DNA of 57,910 nt from an uncultured Bacteroidales bacterium (GTDB lineage: Bacteria > Bacteroidota > Bacteroidia > Bacteroidales > Paludibacteraceae). The notes below the pieces were generated by a model, which saw only the letters and a list, made by a program, of their open reading frames with translations, did not search any database and had not been told where the DNA came from. Of this stretch, positions 33,251 to 45,400 are shown in pieces; within the stretch, counting starts at the first letter, position 1, and the number at the start of each line of letters is the position of its first letter. The translations under genes and the position numbers were made by a program. The stretch spans positions 1-57,910 of the forward strand of contig CALCUH010000191.1 of assembly GCA_937907165.1 (NCBI GenBank), given 5' to 3'.

Positions 33251-35950
33251 TTATTTGACAATTTTAAGGCTCATGTCGTTCATGACGACGATGTATAATC
33301 CTGATGGAAGGAAGTTTAATCTGATCGTGACGTTTTCGCCCGCGATGTTTCCTTCATAGGCTATTTTGCCGTCCATACCAATGATTCTCAAATCATTTTT
33401 CTCGCGGGTGGTGACGAATAGTCTCTCTTCGGAAGGGGAATAATATATCGTTCCTTGTTTAGAGTTTGCGACGTAGTCGTTGGTTTCCGTCGTGCCGCAG
33501 GCGTCGAATTGAGGAGCCTTCGCTTCCGCTTTCCATGCGTCAGTGATCTTCTTCCCCCACTCGCAGCTGACGTTTCCGGTGGATTGTTTTGCGAGTGACG
33601 GGTTGGCGGAGGCGTCCCTCACCAAATCGAGGTATTCCACCGGGCTTCCGTTTCCGTACCATGACCAAGCGAGCCAGCCTATGTTTTTCTCATGGCAGTA
33701 GGAGAGGATTTTATCTTCGTCCACGTCCCCGTCGCTGTGGTACCAGCCGAACTCACCGATACAGAGGGCGAGGTCTTGGTTGATGACGCCGTCTATGTTG
33801 CTGGTCACACGGTTGGTGTTACCGGCGGTTCCATACATGTGGATGGAGAAGATCACGTTGTTGTCGGGGTCTGCGTTCAGCACTTCCTTGCCGTAGGTGT
33901 GGATGGTCGCCGCATTTTGTCCGTATCCTCCGGCGTCGATCATGATGCAGTGTCGTAGTCCCGCATTACGGATGATGGGAATCGCTTTGAGGTAACCGTC
34001 GCGCCAGTTGGTTGCCGCGGAGGAGTTGTGCCATTCGTTGGCGATGTTGATGATCACGTATGCTTCGCTTCCCTTGAGGGTGGAGGCGAGGTTGGCGAAA
34101 TATTGCGCCGCTCCCTCTAGGTCACTGATTTTGTCGCTACCAGTCACGTCATGCACCTCTAAAATAGCCGCCATTCCGTACTCTTTGCAGGTTTCGATGA
34201 TCTTCTTCACGGACGAAGCGTCGTCGGCCGGCGAACCATATGCCTTACCGTTGGTCAATACGATACGCACCGCGTTGGCTCCGTTATCCTTGATCGCTTT
34301 CAGTTGGTTGAAAGCGGAACTTTTGTACCATGTGTAGGCCATGCTGACGCCGCGCATGACGAACTCGTTGTCGCATCGGTCCAGCAGTTTGTTGCCTGAT
34401 ACTTTGAAACCGTCGACGTCCGACACTTTCGTCTCGTAGACGGGGGCGTCCTCGTCCGGTTCTATGCGCACGTAATCGATGACTGCCCATGTCCAGATCG
34501 GAGTGACGGTCACGTCGTTGTCACCCTTCTTGAATGCGTAGGTGCCGACGAGCGATTCCTTCGCGTCGTCTTTTCCATCCGCCTCCTTATCGTAGTCGAA
34601 GTCGACAGACCCCGCTATGCTGTTGGTGGCGCAGGAAATCTGCTTGAATCCGTAGGCTGTGTTGTAGCCGACATATACTTTGTAGGAAGCGTTTTCCTCG
34701 ACGGTGAAGGTGAACTTCACGTAGTCGTCTGACTCCTTCAGGTTGACGGCTCCTGTCCCTGATTGGTTGTCAAAAGTCTCTAACGAGCCTTTATAGTCTG
34801 CGCACTCGGCCTCTTTTTTGAGTGCTGTGTTATATTTATCGCAGGGATCCGCAGCCGAATAGGTGCCCCATCCGGGCATCTCGTCGAGCGTGATGATCAT
34901 ATCGTTGCTCATGGCGCTTTTCCAGAGGTCTTTGCTTGTTTGGTCGATGAAGCCTCCGCTCCAAGAGTTGTACCAAGGCATCCACCAAGACCAGATGTCG
35001 CCTTTCTTTTTCGCCTCCGCAGGGTCCACTATCGGACCGTTTTCCGTCAGGGCGAGGATTTTGTCGGAACCCATTTTGCTGATGATGGTGTTCCATGCGC
35101 TGATGTTGGAGGAGGTGTTTCCGCTTCCGTTATAGAGGTCCACGCCTATCACGTCCACATATTCGTCGCCCGGATACCACTTTTCGTTGTAGGCGTAGTT
35201 TTGTTTAGGGTCTTTCTCCAAGTTCCAGACCCATATCAGGTTTTTCACGCCCTTGACGTTCACCATGCGGTCATACACGAGGCGATAGAGCGCCACATAG
35301 CTTTCCGCACCTTTCGTTCCCCACCAGAACCATCCGCCGGAAGCCTCGTGGAGCGGTCGCCAGATGGCAGCCACGCCGGCGTCCTGCAGCTCGAGGAAGA
35401 GGTCGGCGATATGGTCGATGTCTGCGACAAGAAGTTTGTAGGTATCGGAGGAGGTGTCCCATTCCGTGGTGCCGTTTTTGAATCCTTTGGTGTAATCGAA
35501 ATTGGTGTAGCTGTCGTTCGCCCCTTTGGCATAGAAGGCGTTTTCGTTGCCCACTTTCCAGTGCCAATTGAAGTTAGGTATGCCTCCGTCCTTCCATAGT
35601 TCTTTCGCAAGGCTGATGCCTGCGTTGGTGTAGGATTTGAACCATGATTCGTTGGATTGCGCTCCTGTGGCGTTCAGGAAGTCGATGCCTACCAATGCGG
35701 GGTATTTGTTACCGTCTATGGAGTGGAGGTAGGCTACGTCGACTTGCGTCTTGTAACTGCTACCGTTGTCCATGTCGCCGCACATGACACCTGAGATGGT
35801 CTTCTTCTGGAAGTTGTCGTATAGGAAGGAGTAGAGCTTTCCGGCACCTTCAGTCGCGTCTTTTGTGACAGGGATCTTGCTGATCGCCGCCGTCGCCTCT
35901 CCATAGGAAAGGAGCAAGGCAGAAATAATCGTGACAATAATTTTTTTCAT
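33251..35950 (-). CDS. Bifunctional mannanase: GH26 - CBM35 - GH5 with T9SS tail
   Basis: 899 residues from the ATG at 35950, which begins a signal peptide (MKKIIVTIISALLLSYG); the frame is open to an ATG at 36001, but a -7 box lies at 36007. GH26 (about 25-365) has acid/base Glu 202 in WRPLHEASGGW and nucleophile Glu 303 in LTENGP. A CBM35-like module follows (about 385-500). GH5, most like subfamily 8 mannanases, spans about 510-810 with Glu 639 in NIANEWHN and Glu 733 in CIGEFGWYH. The last ~65 residues form a T9SS sorting tail. Both catalytic domains should cut beta-1,4-mannan; having two families in one chain is unusual. Confidence 0.92.
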   Translation of the reverse strand: MKKIIVTIISALLLSYGEATAAISKIPVTKDATEGAGKLYSFLYDNFQKKTISGVMCGDMDNGSSYKTQVDVAYLHSIDGNKYPALVGIDFLNATGAQSNESWFKSYTNAGISLAKELWKDGGIPNFNWHWKVGNENAFYAKGANDSYTNFDYTKGFKNGTTEWDTSSDTYKLLVADIDHIADLFLELQDAGVAAIWRPLHEASGGWFWWGTKGAESYVALYRLVYDRMVNVKGVKNLIWVWNLEKDPKQNYAYNEKWYPGDEYVDVIGVDLYNGSGNTSSNISAWNTIISKMGSDKILALTENGPIVDPAEAKKKGDIWSWWMPWYNSWSGGFIDQTSKDLWKSAMSNDMIITLDEMPGWGTYSAADPCDKYNTALKKEAECADYKGSLETFDNQSGTGAVNLKESDDYVKFTFTVEENASYKVYVGYNTAYGFKQISCATNSIAGSVDFDYDKEADGKDDAKESLVGTYAFKKGDNDVTVTPIWTWAVIDYVRIEPDEDAPVYETKVSDVDGFKVSGNKLLDRCDNEFVMRGVSMAYTWYKSSAFNQLKAIKDNGANAVRIVLTNGKAYGSPADDASSVKKIIETCKEYGMAAILEVHDVTGSDKISDLEGAAQYFANLASTLKGSEAYVIINIANEWHNSSAATNWRDGYLKAIPIIRNAGLRHCIMIDAGGYGQNAATIHTYGKEVLNADPDNNVIFSIHMYGTAGNTNRVTSNIDGVINQDLALCIGEFGWYHSDGDVDEDKILSYCHEKNIGWLAWSWYGNGSPVEYLDLVRDASANPSLAKQSTGNVSCEWGKKITDAWKAEAKAPQFDACGTTETNDYVANSKQGTIYYSPSEERLFVTTREKNDLRIIGMDGKIAYEGNIAGENVTIRLNFLPSGLYIVVMNDMSLKIVK

Positions 35951-36006
35951 GTGTTTTGTGTTTTTGGAATTACTAATAATGCTTACATCAGTGTTTTTCA
36001 TCTTCG

Positions 36007-36014
36007 CAAAGATG
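36007..36014 (-). promoter_or_regulatory. -7 element of the mannanase gene
   Basis: The minus strand reads CATCTTTG followed by CG, close to TAnnTTTG. The predicted start site near 36001 supports translation from 35950 rather than 36001. Confidence 0.4.
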
Positions 36015-36453
36015 GCACGTTTTCTCTTCAGAAGGGTTATACATCCGTTTCAAAGAGATATATTTTTGATTCAGCTGAAAAAATTATATATGGACAAATT
36101 CTTGTGTTTCGGTGGGTTGACGAGGTGATTTTTTGCATATTTGTTTCACGCCATTTACATTTAATTCACTTCTTCATTTTTTAGGCGTTATACTAATCAT
36201 TAAACTTAATCTTGAAATTAGTTTATAGTTATGAATCTTTTTGGAAGTCTTGTCTGAGAGATGTCACATGCATAATTAATAGAAGATCTCATAGTTTTAT
36301 TAATGATAGTTTATAATGGAGTGTTAAAAAATGATAAATTTCATTATCAAACAAATGTGCTTTCGAAATTATTTGATACATTTGGCATGTTTTTTGCCAT
36401 TTCTCTAATATAGAGTGTGTATATATAAAAACTAATGAATATATAGATAGCCC
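36015..36453. other. AT-rich divergent intergenic region without a gene
   Basis: The stretch between the mannanase and the giant surface-protein gene is strongly AT-rich. It contains only a short TGGCA/TGCCA hairpin near 36383-36399. I see no coding region, RNA gene or clear promoter for the plus-strand gene. Confidence 0.6.
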
Positions 36454-39400
36454 ATGAATTCTATTTATTTTAGATTGAAATCGCTTTTGGCGGTTCTGGT
36501 GTTTTCTTTTGCCGCAGTTACGGTTTCGGCGAAAGGTGTTCTTTATGTGAAACAAGGAGCCAACGGAGACGGAAGTTCTTGGAGTAACGCATTTGGAAAT
36601 GTCCAGCAGGCGGTAGATTCTGCGGCGAAACGAGGAGCTGACGTATGGGTGGCAAAGGGAGTCTACAAAAGCGATTTGTCGGCTGTGGTTTCCTTGAAAC
36701 CTAATGTAAGCCTTTATGGAGGTTTCTCCGGAAACGAAACTTCGCTGACCGCTCGTGATACGGTGAAGAATCCTACCGTCTTGGATGGCGATGGAAAAAT
36801 TCAGGTAATCTATCAGAATAAGGCATTTGATGAAGCTTCGGCGGTCGTGGTGGACGGATTCACCATCCGGAACGGATCTGCGACTAACGGAGGCGGCGTG
36901 AACATCAACGCGAACACGACGATAAACAACTGTATCATCACAAATAACAAAGCCTCAAATCACGGTTCGGCGATTTATGCCACAAACGCGGTCATTAAGA
37001 ATACCCAGATTGTCGACAATACCTATTCGAATGGACTTTCTTACACTGTCTATCTCTCAAAATGTGAAATGGATGGTTGCGTTCTGAGGAACAATAAGGC
37101 ATATTATAACGGCTCGATATACGGAATCGATTCTAAGATAAGTAACTGTGTGGTTGAAGGGAATAGTTCTTATTATAGCGGTTATAGAGGTTCTTATTTT
37201 AATTCGACCCAAATCAGCGATTGTAAGTTCGTGAATACGAATGGCTGTGGTGCGACCGTTGAGTTACAAGGTTCTACAGCGATGAGCGGGTGTTTGTTTG
37301 AAGGGAACACGAACTTTAGCTGTAATATGATATATGTTGGATCCGCCAATGTCATGGTGGAGGATTGCCAAGTCATTAACAATACGGGAAGCTCGCCATT
37401 GCTAAGTGCGTATTACGGGAAACTTAATAGATGTTTGATTAAGGGAAATACGACATCGTCCCGCATTGCGGAGTTGTATTATTCTTCTGCGGCGATTTCA
37501 AACAGTTTAATCTGCGAAAATGTTTCTACCTCGTCATCGTACGAACCCGTTTATTTGTACGACAACGTGTCGATGATTAATTGCACCGTTTCCCGTAACG
37601 AGACAAAGGCCTCGAGTGTCGTATATGTATACAATTCCATACTGAAAAATTCGATTGTTGTCGGCAACAAGACGGATGCGAATTACAGTAGTGCGTTGAA
37701 CAAGAACGGAGATGCGAACACGATTATCAACAATATGTTGCAGTCTACCTTCGTGGATGGAAATATAGACGGCTCGATGGCGTATGCGTCATTCACGGAT
37801 GCTGACAACGGGGATTATTCCTTGTCGGCGAATTCCTATTGCATCAATGCGGGAGCAGAGGTGGTCGATTCCCTTGATTTCCTTGGAAAGGCGAGAAAGC
37901 AAGGCGGTGCGGTGGATATGGGAGCGATCGAGTCCTCCCATACGAAGGCTCCGGCATATGTGAAGTGTGGGGAAATCGTATATGTGAAGGCGGGTTCCAA
38001 TGGAGACGGTTCAAGCTGGAAGTCTGCGTTCGGTGATATCCAGCAGGCGATCTTCGCGGCGTCTGCGGACGGGCGCAAACATCAGGTTTGGGTTGCGTCC
38101 GGCGTTTATTATGGCGACACGACGCTTTCCACGGTAGTGAACCTCGCGAAAGGCATCAGCCTCTATGGCGGTTTCTCGGGAAGTGAAACCTCGCTTACTG
38201 CACGTGACACGGCGAAGAACCCTACCATCATGGATGGTATGAACGTAAGACGTGTCATCACCCAGAATTATGGTTTCGCAGATTCCATGGCGGTCATGGT
38301 GGACGGATTCACCATCCGGAACGGATCCGCGGCGAACGGAGGCGGTGTGAACATCAATGCGAACACGACGATAAACAATTGTATCATCACAAATAACAAA
38401 GCCTCAAACCAAGGCTCCGCGGTATATGCTGTAAGCGCAATCATTAAGAATACCCAAGTTGTCGGTAATACCTATTCGAACAGCCTATCTTCCTCCGTAT
38501 TCCTCAGCAATTGTAAGATGGATAGTTGTGTCGTGAGGAACAATAAGGCATATTATCATGGTGCGTTTGGCACTGAAAATTCTGAGATAACTAATTGTAT
38601 CATTGAGGGGAATAGTTCTAACTATAGTTATTATTCTAATTTCAGAGGCTCATATTTCAATTCGACCAAAGTCATCGATTGCAAGTTCAAGGGAAATGGT
38701 TATGGCGCATCCGTCGAATTGAACGGTTCCTCATTGATGGACGGTTGTTTGTTTGAAGGAAACAAGGACGTCGGTATACCTATTGTTTCTGTTTCAAATA
38801 GAAATGTTTTAATGACTGATTGCCAGTTTTTAAACAATTCGACAAATTCGACCTTGTTGAGCATAAGTTACGGTAAAGCCGACAGATGTATCATGAAGGG
38901 GAATACCACCTCATCTCGTTTGACGGATTTGGGTTCTTCGGCGGTGTTGTCAAACAGTTTGATATGCGATAATGTTTGTACGTCAACGTCAAGTGAACCA
39001 GTCAGTTTGAGTAGTAAGGCTTCCATGATTAATTGCACGGTTGTACGCAATGATATAAAGTCCTCGAATGTCATATATGTATATAATTCCATATTGGAAA
39101 ACTCGATTGTCGTCGGCAATAAGATGGATGTGAATTATAACGGAATCTTAAGAAAGGAAGGTGATGCGAACACAATCACCAATAATATGTTGGAGTCCAC
39201 TTCCTTGGATGGAAATGTTGACGGTTCGATGGTATATGCGGCATTTATGGATGCTGACAACGGTGATTACTCCTTGTCTGCGAATTCCTATTGCATCAAT
39301 GCTGGAGAGGACGTCGCCGATTCTCTTGATTTCTTTGGGAAAGCGAGGAAACAAGGAGGTGCGGTGGATATGGGAGCGATCGAGTCATCCCATACGAAGG

Positions 39401-42400
39401 CTCCGACCCATATTCAGTGCGGTGAAATCGTATATGTGAAGGCGGGCTCCTCCAAAGGTGACGGTTCAAGTTGGAACGCCGCATTTGACGATATACAACA
39501 GGCGATTTTGGCCGCATCGGCGGACGGACGCAAACATCAGGTTTGGGTTGCTGCCGGCGTTTATTATGGCGACACGACTCTTCCCACGGTGGTGAACCTT
39601 GCGAAGGGTATCAGCCTCTATGGAGGTTTTGCGGGAAGTGAGACGTCCCTTTCCGCACGTGACACGGCTAAGAACCCTACTATCATAGATGGTATGAATG
39701 TAAGACGTTGTATCACCCAAAACTATGATTTCGTGGATTCCATGGCGGTCGTGGTGGACGGATTCCTCATCCAAAACGGATTTGCGGCGAACGGAGGTGG
39801 CGCATATTTGAGTGCGAATACCACTTTGAACAATTGTATTGTGAGAAATTGTCGTGCTAAAGACTATGGAATGGCGATCTACTCCAAAGGCGTTCGCATC
39901 ACCAATTCTGTAATCTGTGGTAATGGAGACGTGAACTCTTCCTCTTCTAATAGATATGCGGCTTTGTACTTGGAAGGCGGTATGATTGACAATTGTATCG
40001 TGAAGAATAATTCAGCGTACTATATGGGCGCATTACAGGCTAAATCCGCAAAGATTACCAATTCGTTGTTTGAAGGTAACGAGACCTCATATTATCATGT
40101 GATTGATTTGGAGAATTCCTCGATGTCTGATTGTAAAATCATCAATAATGTTTGTCAAAGAAGCAATGATTATATCATCAGGATTTATTCAGGTTCGATT
40201 CTCGAAAGATGTTTGATCGACGGTAATGAGTCTTCCCAATCAGTTTTATATAATAGTAATTCGTCGGTTTCCAATTCTCAGATCACAAACTGTAAGTCGC
40301 GGAATAATGTTTTGGTCTATTCTTATGGTGGATCGAAGTTGGTTAATTGTACGGTGGCAGACAATGTGTCTAATAGTTATGCGGTTTATAACTATAATTC
40401 GAACAATGAGATTTTGAACTCGGTCATTGTCGGTAATAAGCGTTCGAATAATGTGGAGAGTGTCTATGTAAATGGTGCTACAATAAAATACTCAATGATT
40501 GAGGGAGGTGCGAACGGAGAAGGCAATATTGACGGAAGCAAGTCGAGCGCCGCATTCGTAAACGCTTCCCAAGGAGATTATTCGCTTAAAGGGACCTCTC
40601 TTTGTATCAATGCGGGAACGGATGTCGCGGATTCTCTTGACATGTTAGGCAATGTAAGGAAACAGAGTGAGGCGGTGGATATGGGTGCGATTGAGTCTGC
40701 ATTCACGGGAAGAGCGTCTGTCGGTCCGATCGTCTATGTGAAGGCTGGTTCTGATGGATCCGGTTTGGGCTGGGATGACGCGCTTGGCGAAATCAATAAA
40801 GCGGTGGCTCTTGCCTCTATGACGGGAGAGAAACATCAGATTTGGGTGGCGAAGGGTACTTACGTCGGCGACACCTCATTGACGTCCGCCATTTCACTCT
40901 CTGCGGGTGTGAGCTTGTATGGCGGCTTCGACGGAACAGAATCCTCCTTGGAAGAGAGGAATGTGACCAAAAACGTTACTGTGATTGACGGTAAGGGAAA
41001 GAGAAGATGTATCATCCAAAACTACGATTTCGCGGATTCGTTGGCAATCGTAGTGGATGGTTTCACTATCCAAAACGGAAACATGGACGGCAGTAACGGT
41101 ATAAGTGCGAAGACGAAGAAGAATACGACTTTCAACAACTGTGTATTTAGATATGCGACGACAGGTATCGAAGCTGTTTATGCCGAGAAGTCGGTGTTCA
41201 AGAATTGCGAGTTCGTTGACAACACTATTCAGAATCTTAAAATCTATGATGGTGTTGTGGATAGTTGTTCCTTCACAGGCGGTATAGAACAATCCGAAAG
41301 AGGTCATATTGTCTATATAGATGGCACAAAGATGTCAAACTCTCAGTTGTCAAACTTCAAATCAGAAAATGTACTTGACGCCGAAGATAATTCAATTGTT
41401 TCAAATTGTAAGATTATGAACAATGAATCGAGGTATGATAATATGATTTATCTGTCCAATTCTTCTTTGGAGAACTCTTTGGTGGCTGGAAATGAGGTGA
41501 TCTCTACCTCCTATAGTTTGATTTCAGCGAATTATAGCTCTTCCATTATCAATTCTACTATCGCCCATAATACTACGAGGAACAGAAGCGCGATTAGTTA
41601 TTCCAAAACATTGTCTGGTACGTTTAATACGCTCGCCAACTCTATCATCTATGGCAATAAGGTGACGGATGACGTGCGTCCTCAAGTGGTTGTGTCGAAT
41701 GTTATGAAGGTGATGTATTGTGCGTCTGACGGTGAATTGACAGGTGAGCACAACATCAAGTTGGCTACTTCTAATAGCGGTTCGGACGATTCTCAGAATT
41801 ATGTCTGCTTCATCAATGCGGCGGGCGGTGATTATCGTCTGCACGCGACTTCTTCATGTCTCGATAAGGGTCTCGACAGCCTGATGAAGGCGGAGAAGGA
41901 TATCAACGGTGGAGCGAGAATCTATGGCGAAGCGATTGATCTTGGTGCGGTAGAGTATGATGGCAAGTACGTACAAATGTTGGATTATAGCCAAGTGGTT
42001 TGTAACAATAGATATTCGCTTGAGGCGACATTCGATTCCACCATCTCGAAGATTGATTGGATGGTTTCCAAGGTTGGCAATGTCTCTGGATTCGAGACTA
42101 CCGCTGGTAGCGGTCTGACTATCCCTGCTATGCGTCTCCTCACAACTAGAAACGTTATCGATACGTTGACAATAAAGGTTACTCCTTATGACAATGCGGG
42201 CGTGGTTGGCACACCTTTCTACTACAACTATTTCGTATATCCTGACTTCTCGAAGAAGATGGTGAGATTCGCTGTCCCTCAGGTGGCGTATGTGGTGAAT
42301 GAGCAGAACAATAACATGACCATTGATTGGAATAGGCTTTCTCTTCCGATCGAGGTGGATAGTTATGATCTGTATGTATGGAAGGCTTCTCAAAAAATGC

Positions 42401-45400
42401 CTGTCGTTCCTATCGCTTCCTTTGTGAAGGATCATACCAAGAATTTATCGGGTTTGGACAATCATACCACATACAAATACATGGTGAAGGCGGTGATCGC
42501 GTGTGACACCATTTGTTCGGAGGTAGATAGTTTCAGAATAGATATTCCGGTAAGTCTCACGCTGAGTGGAAACGCCGAGTGTGTGTTTGGTTCGAAGTTG
42601 AACGAGACTTCTTCCTTGACTCGCTATGTGCGCGGATTTGAGTTGACCGATTCTATCTCTTATGAAATTTCAGGAAAAGATGCCGCGGACTTCTCCGCTA
42701 AGTTTGAAAATGGTTGGGATAAGCTGAATGGTGGTGCTTTGAGAATTTACTATAAGCCAACAGATGTGAAGAAGCAGAGTAGCGCTGCGGAACTTACCAT
42801 TAAGTCTGGCAATTCCGGGAAGTATCAGATCACGCTGTATCTCTCTGGCACATTATCTAACTATTATCTGTACGATGCGATAGTCGACAAGAGCGTCTAT
42901 CATGCCGGAGACACGGTGGAGGTTACCGGTATTCTAACGGATGCTTACGGTACTCCGATGAAAGATAAGACACTGACGATAGAGGCTAATTCCAATACCG
43001 GATTCAACCATTCTGCTACTGGTGTTACGGATTCTACGGGTAAAGCGTTGGTTAAATTCGAGACTTCATCAAAAGAGTGTGGTACTTATACGGTGAAAGT
43101 TTATGTAGGTGCAAAGGCTGACGATGCGGCATATGCCTCATTTGACATTCCGGGCATGGCTTACACAGGCGGTACGACGAAGTGGACCATCCAGAAGGGT
43201 GATACCATCGACGGTTCAGTCACGATTACGAACAGAAGTATTGTCGCTCTTCACAACCTTGTTGTCGAGACCCGTGAGTTGGCTGACGGTCTGGCTGTAG
43301 AATTCGATACGGTGAAACTTCTTAAAGGAAGTGAATCAGTAAGGATTCCGTTCAAGGCTACTGGTACTAAGTTGACGGAGGGGAACTTCTATCTTCCTAG
43401 TGTGTTCAGTATACATAGCGACGAAGATGCGACGTGTGATTTCTCTTCCTATTTCTATTGTGAACATCCTTATGGACAGATTAAGGTTGCTCCTGCTGAG
43501 ATCAATGAGTATGTGTCAAAACAGAAACCTAAATATATCAACATTGAGTTGACGAACGCCGGATTCGGCGAGACGGGTGAGGTCACATTGTCTATGCCTG
43601 ACTTCGATGGTTTTTCCGTACCGACTACAACCTTGCCGAGCATCAAGTCCGGCGACACGGCGAGAGTCTCTTTGAGAATCGCCTACTACGATGGTGCTCC
43701 TATCAACATTCCGTTCAATGGTTCGATCGGTGTCAACTGCGCTAACGGTAAATCGACTCAGTTGCCATTCCGTGTCGAATACTCATCTGAATCAAAGGGT
43801 AGTCTGGAGGTTGATGTGGTGGATGAATACTTCTACAACACTGCGGAGAAGAAACACCTAAGCGGTGCGGAGGTTGTCGTTCGTAATCAGTTCAACAACG
43901 TGGTGGTCGCTTCCGGATATACGGATTCCACTGGCATTGTGAAATTTGATAGCATCCCTGAGGGTTCTTATCTGATGAGCGTGAAGGCTAATAAGCATTC
44001 CGAATCACAACAGACAATAGAGATTCAAGCAGGTCAGAAGCTGGAGAAACTTGTATTTTTGTCTTATCAGGCAATTACTTATAATTGGAAGGTGGAGCGT
44101 GTTGAGATTGAAGATAAGTATAATATCGATCTTGATTTGGAGTATGAGACCAACGTCCCTGTTCCGGTTGTGACATTGTCTTTCCCTAATGGGGTTCCTG
44201 AAAGGGAGAGATTTGAGATAGGCGTCCCTAAGACTGTGCTCCTGCAAATCACCAACCATGGTTTGATTGCGGCGCGTTATGTGAAGTTCGGCATGCCGCA
44301 GAGTCCATATTACCGATTCTACGCACCATATAATTACATAGATTCTTTGCCTGCGAACCATACGGAGTTCGTGCCAATCACCATTGTCCGCACGGAGGAA
44401 GAGATTGCTACGCAAGAATCCTATGGTGTTATTAGTAGTGTCACCAACTTCGGTATGCTCTTGGAGGATGGCTCGTACGGAAAGACTAAGTGTCCGAACC
44501 TTCATGCGGATTATTCTTATTACTGTGGCGAGTTGAGGCAGTTGACCGCTGTCACCAAGAGTGTTTGGACGGGTTGTGATTCTTTGATTATTCTTGGTAA
44601 CGCTATCTCTGGCGGTTATGGTATTCCAGCTTATGGCGGTGGCGGTGGTGGCGGCGACTATGGCGGTAAGGTCACTCATCACTATCCAGTCAATTTGGAT
44701 TTGCCATGTAACTCATGCAGGTCAAAGCTTGATCCTTGGGATTGTATCGGAGATGTCCTTTCTTGGATTCCGATTGTCGGACCTGTGATTAAGGTTGGCG
44801 AAGAGAAACTCCATGAAGCTATTAAAGCGGATGAAGAGAAACAAAGGAAGAGAAGGAGTGCGGAAGCTAAAGATCATGAGGAGGAAGAGGACGATTGGTT
44901 TGGCGATGCTGATTTCGACTCTCCGGGTGATATTAAGGAAGGTTTGGAAGATGATGAGAAGTTTTTGTTTGGCGATGTGATGTCAAGCGATTTGAAGGAT
45001 GGTGATGGTGATGAAGATGGAGATGGTATTTTGGATTATCTTGGGAAAGCTCAGAAGATGCACAAAGGTGCCAAATTGTTAAAGACTTATATCACCGATC
45101 GTGAGAATTTTGATCCATATGACGTTGTGGATTTTGTCTATGAGGATGTGGCTCAAGATCTTATTGACGATGCTGTTGAGATACCTATTATCGGAAGCGT
45201 TCCTTGGGGTTGTCTCGATTATATTTGCCAGTCGAAGTCATGTGAAGCGGGAAGGTATGCTGAGAATTGCGGACGATATCTTTATGATAGAGCGCTTGGT
45301 AATAATGAGGAGGATGAAGACACCAGGAAAACTCCTACTACGGCTGGTGATACGGCTGTGATTGTGAATGGAGAATTGGTGGATGTGCTTTATTCGAACG

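Noticed and set aside
36289..36555. 88-codon minus-strand frame upstream of the giant gene
   Set aside because: Overlaps the giant protein's signal peptide region antisense and is AT-rich chance sequence rich in Lys/Ile/Tyr.
36858..40600. CRISPR-like or satellite repeats
   Set aside because: Regularly recurring blocks are in-frame coding repeats of beta-helix modules about 1.4 kb apart, without spacers.
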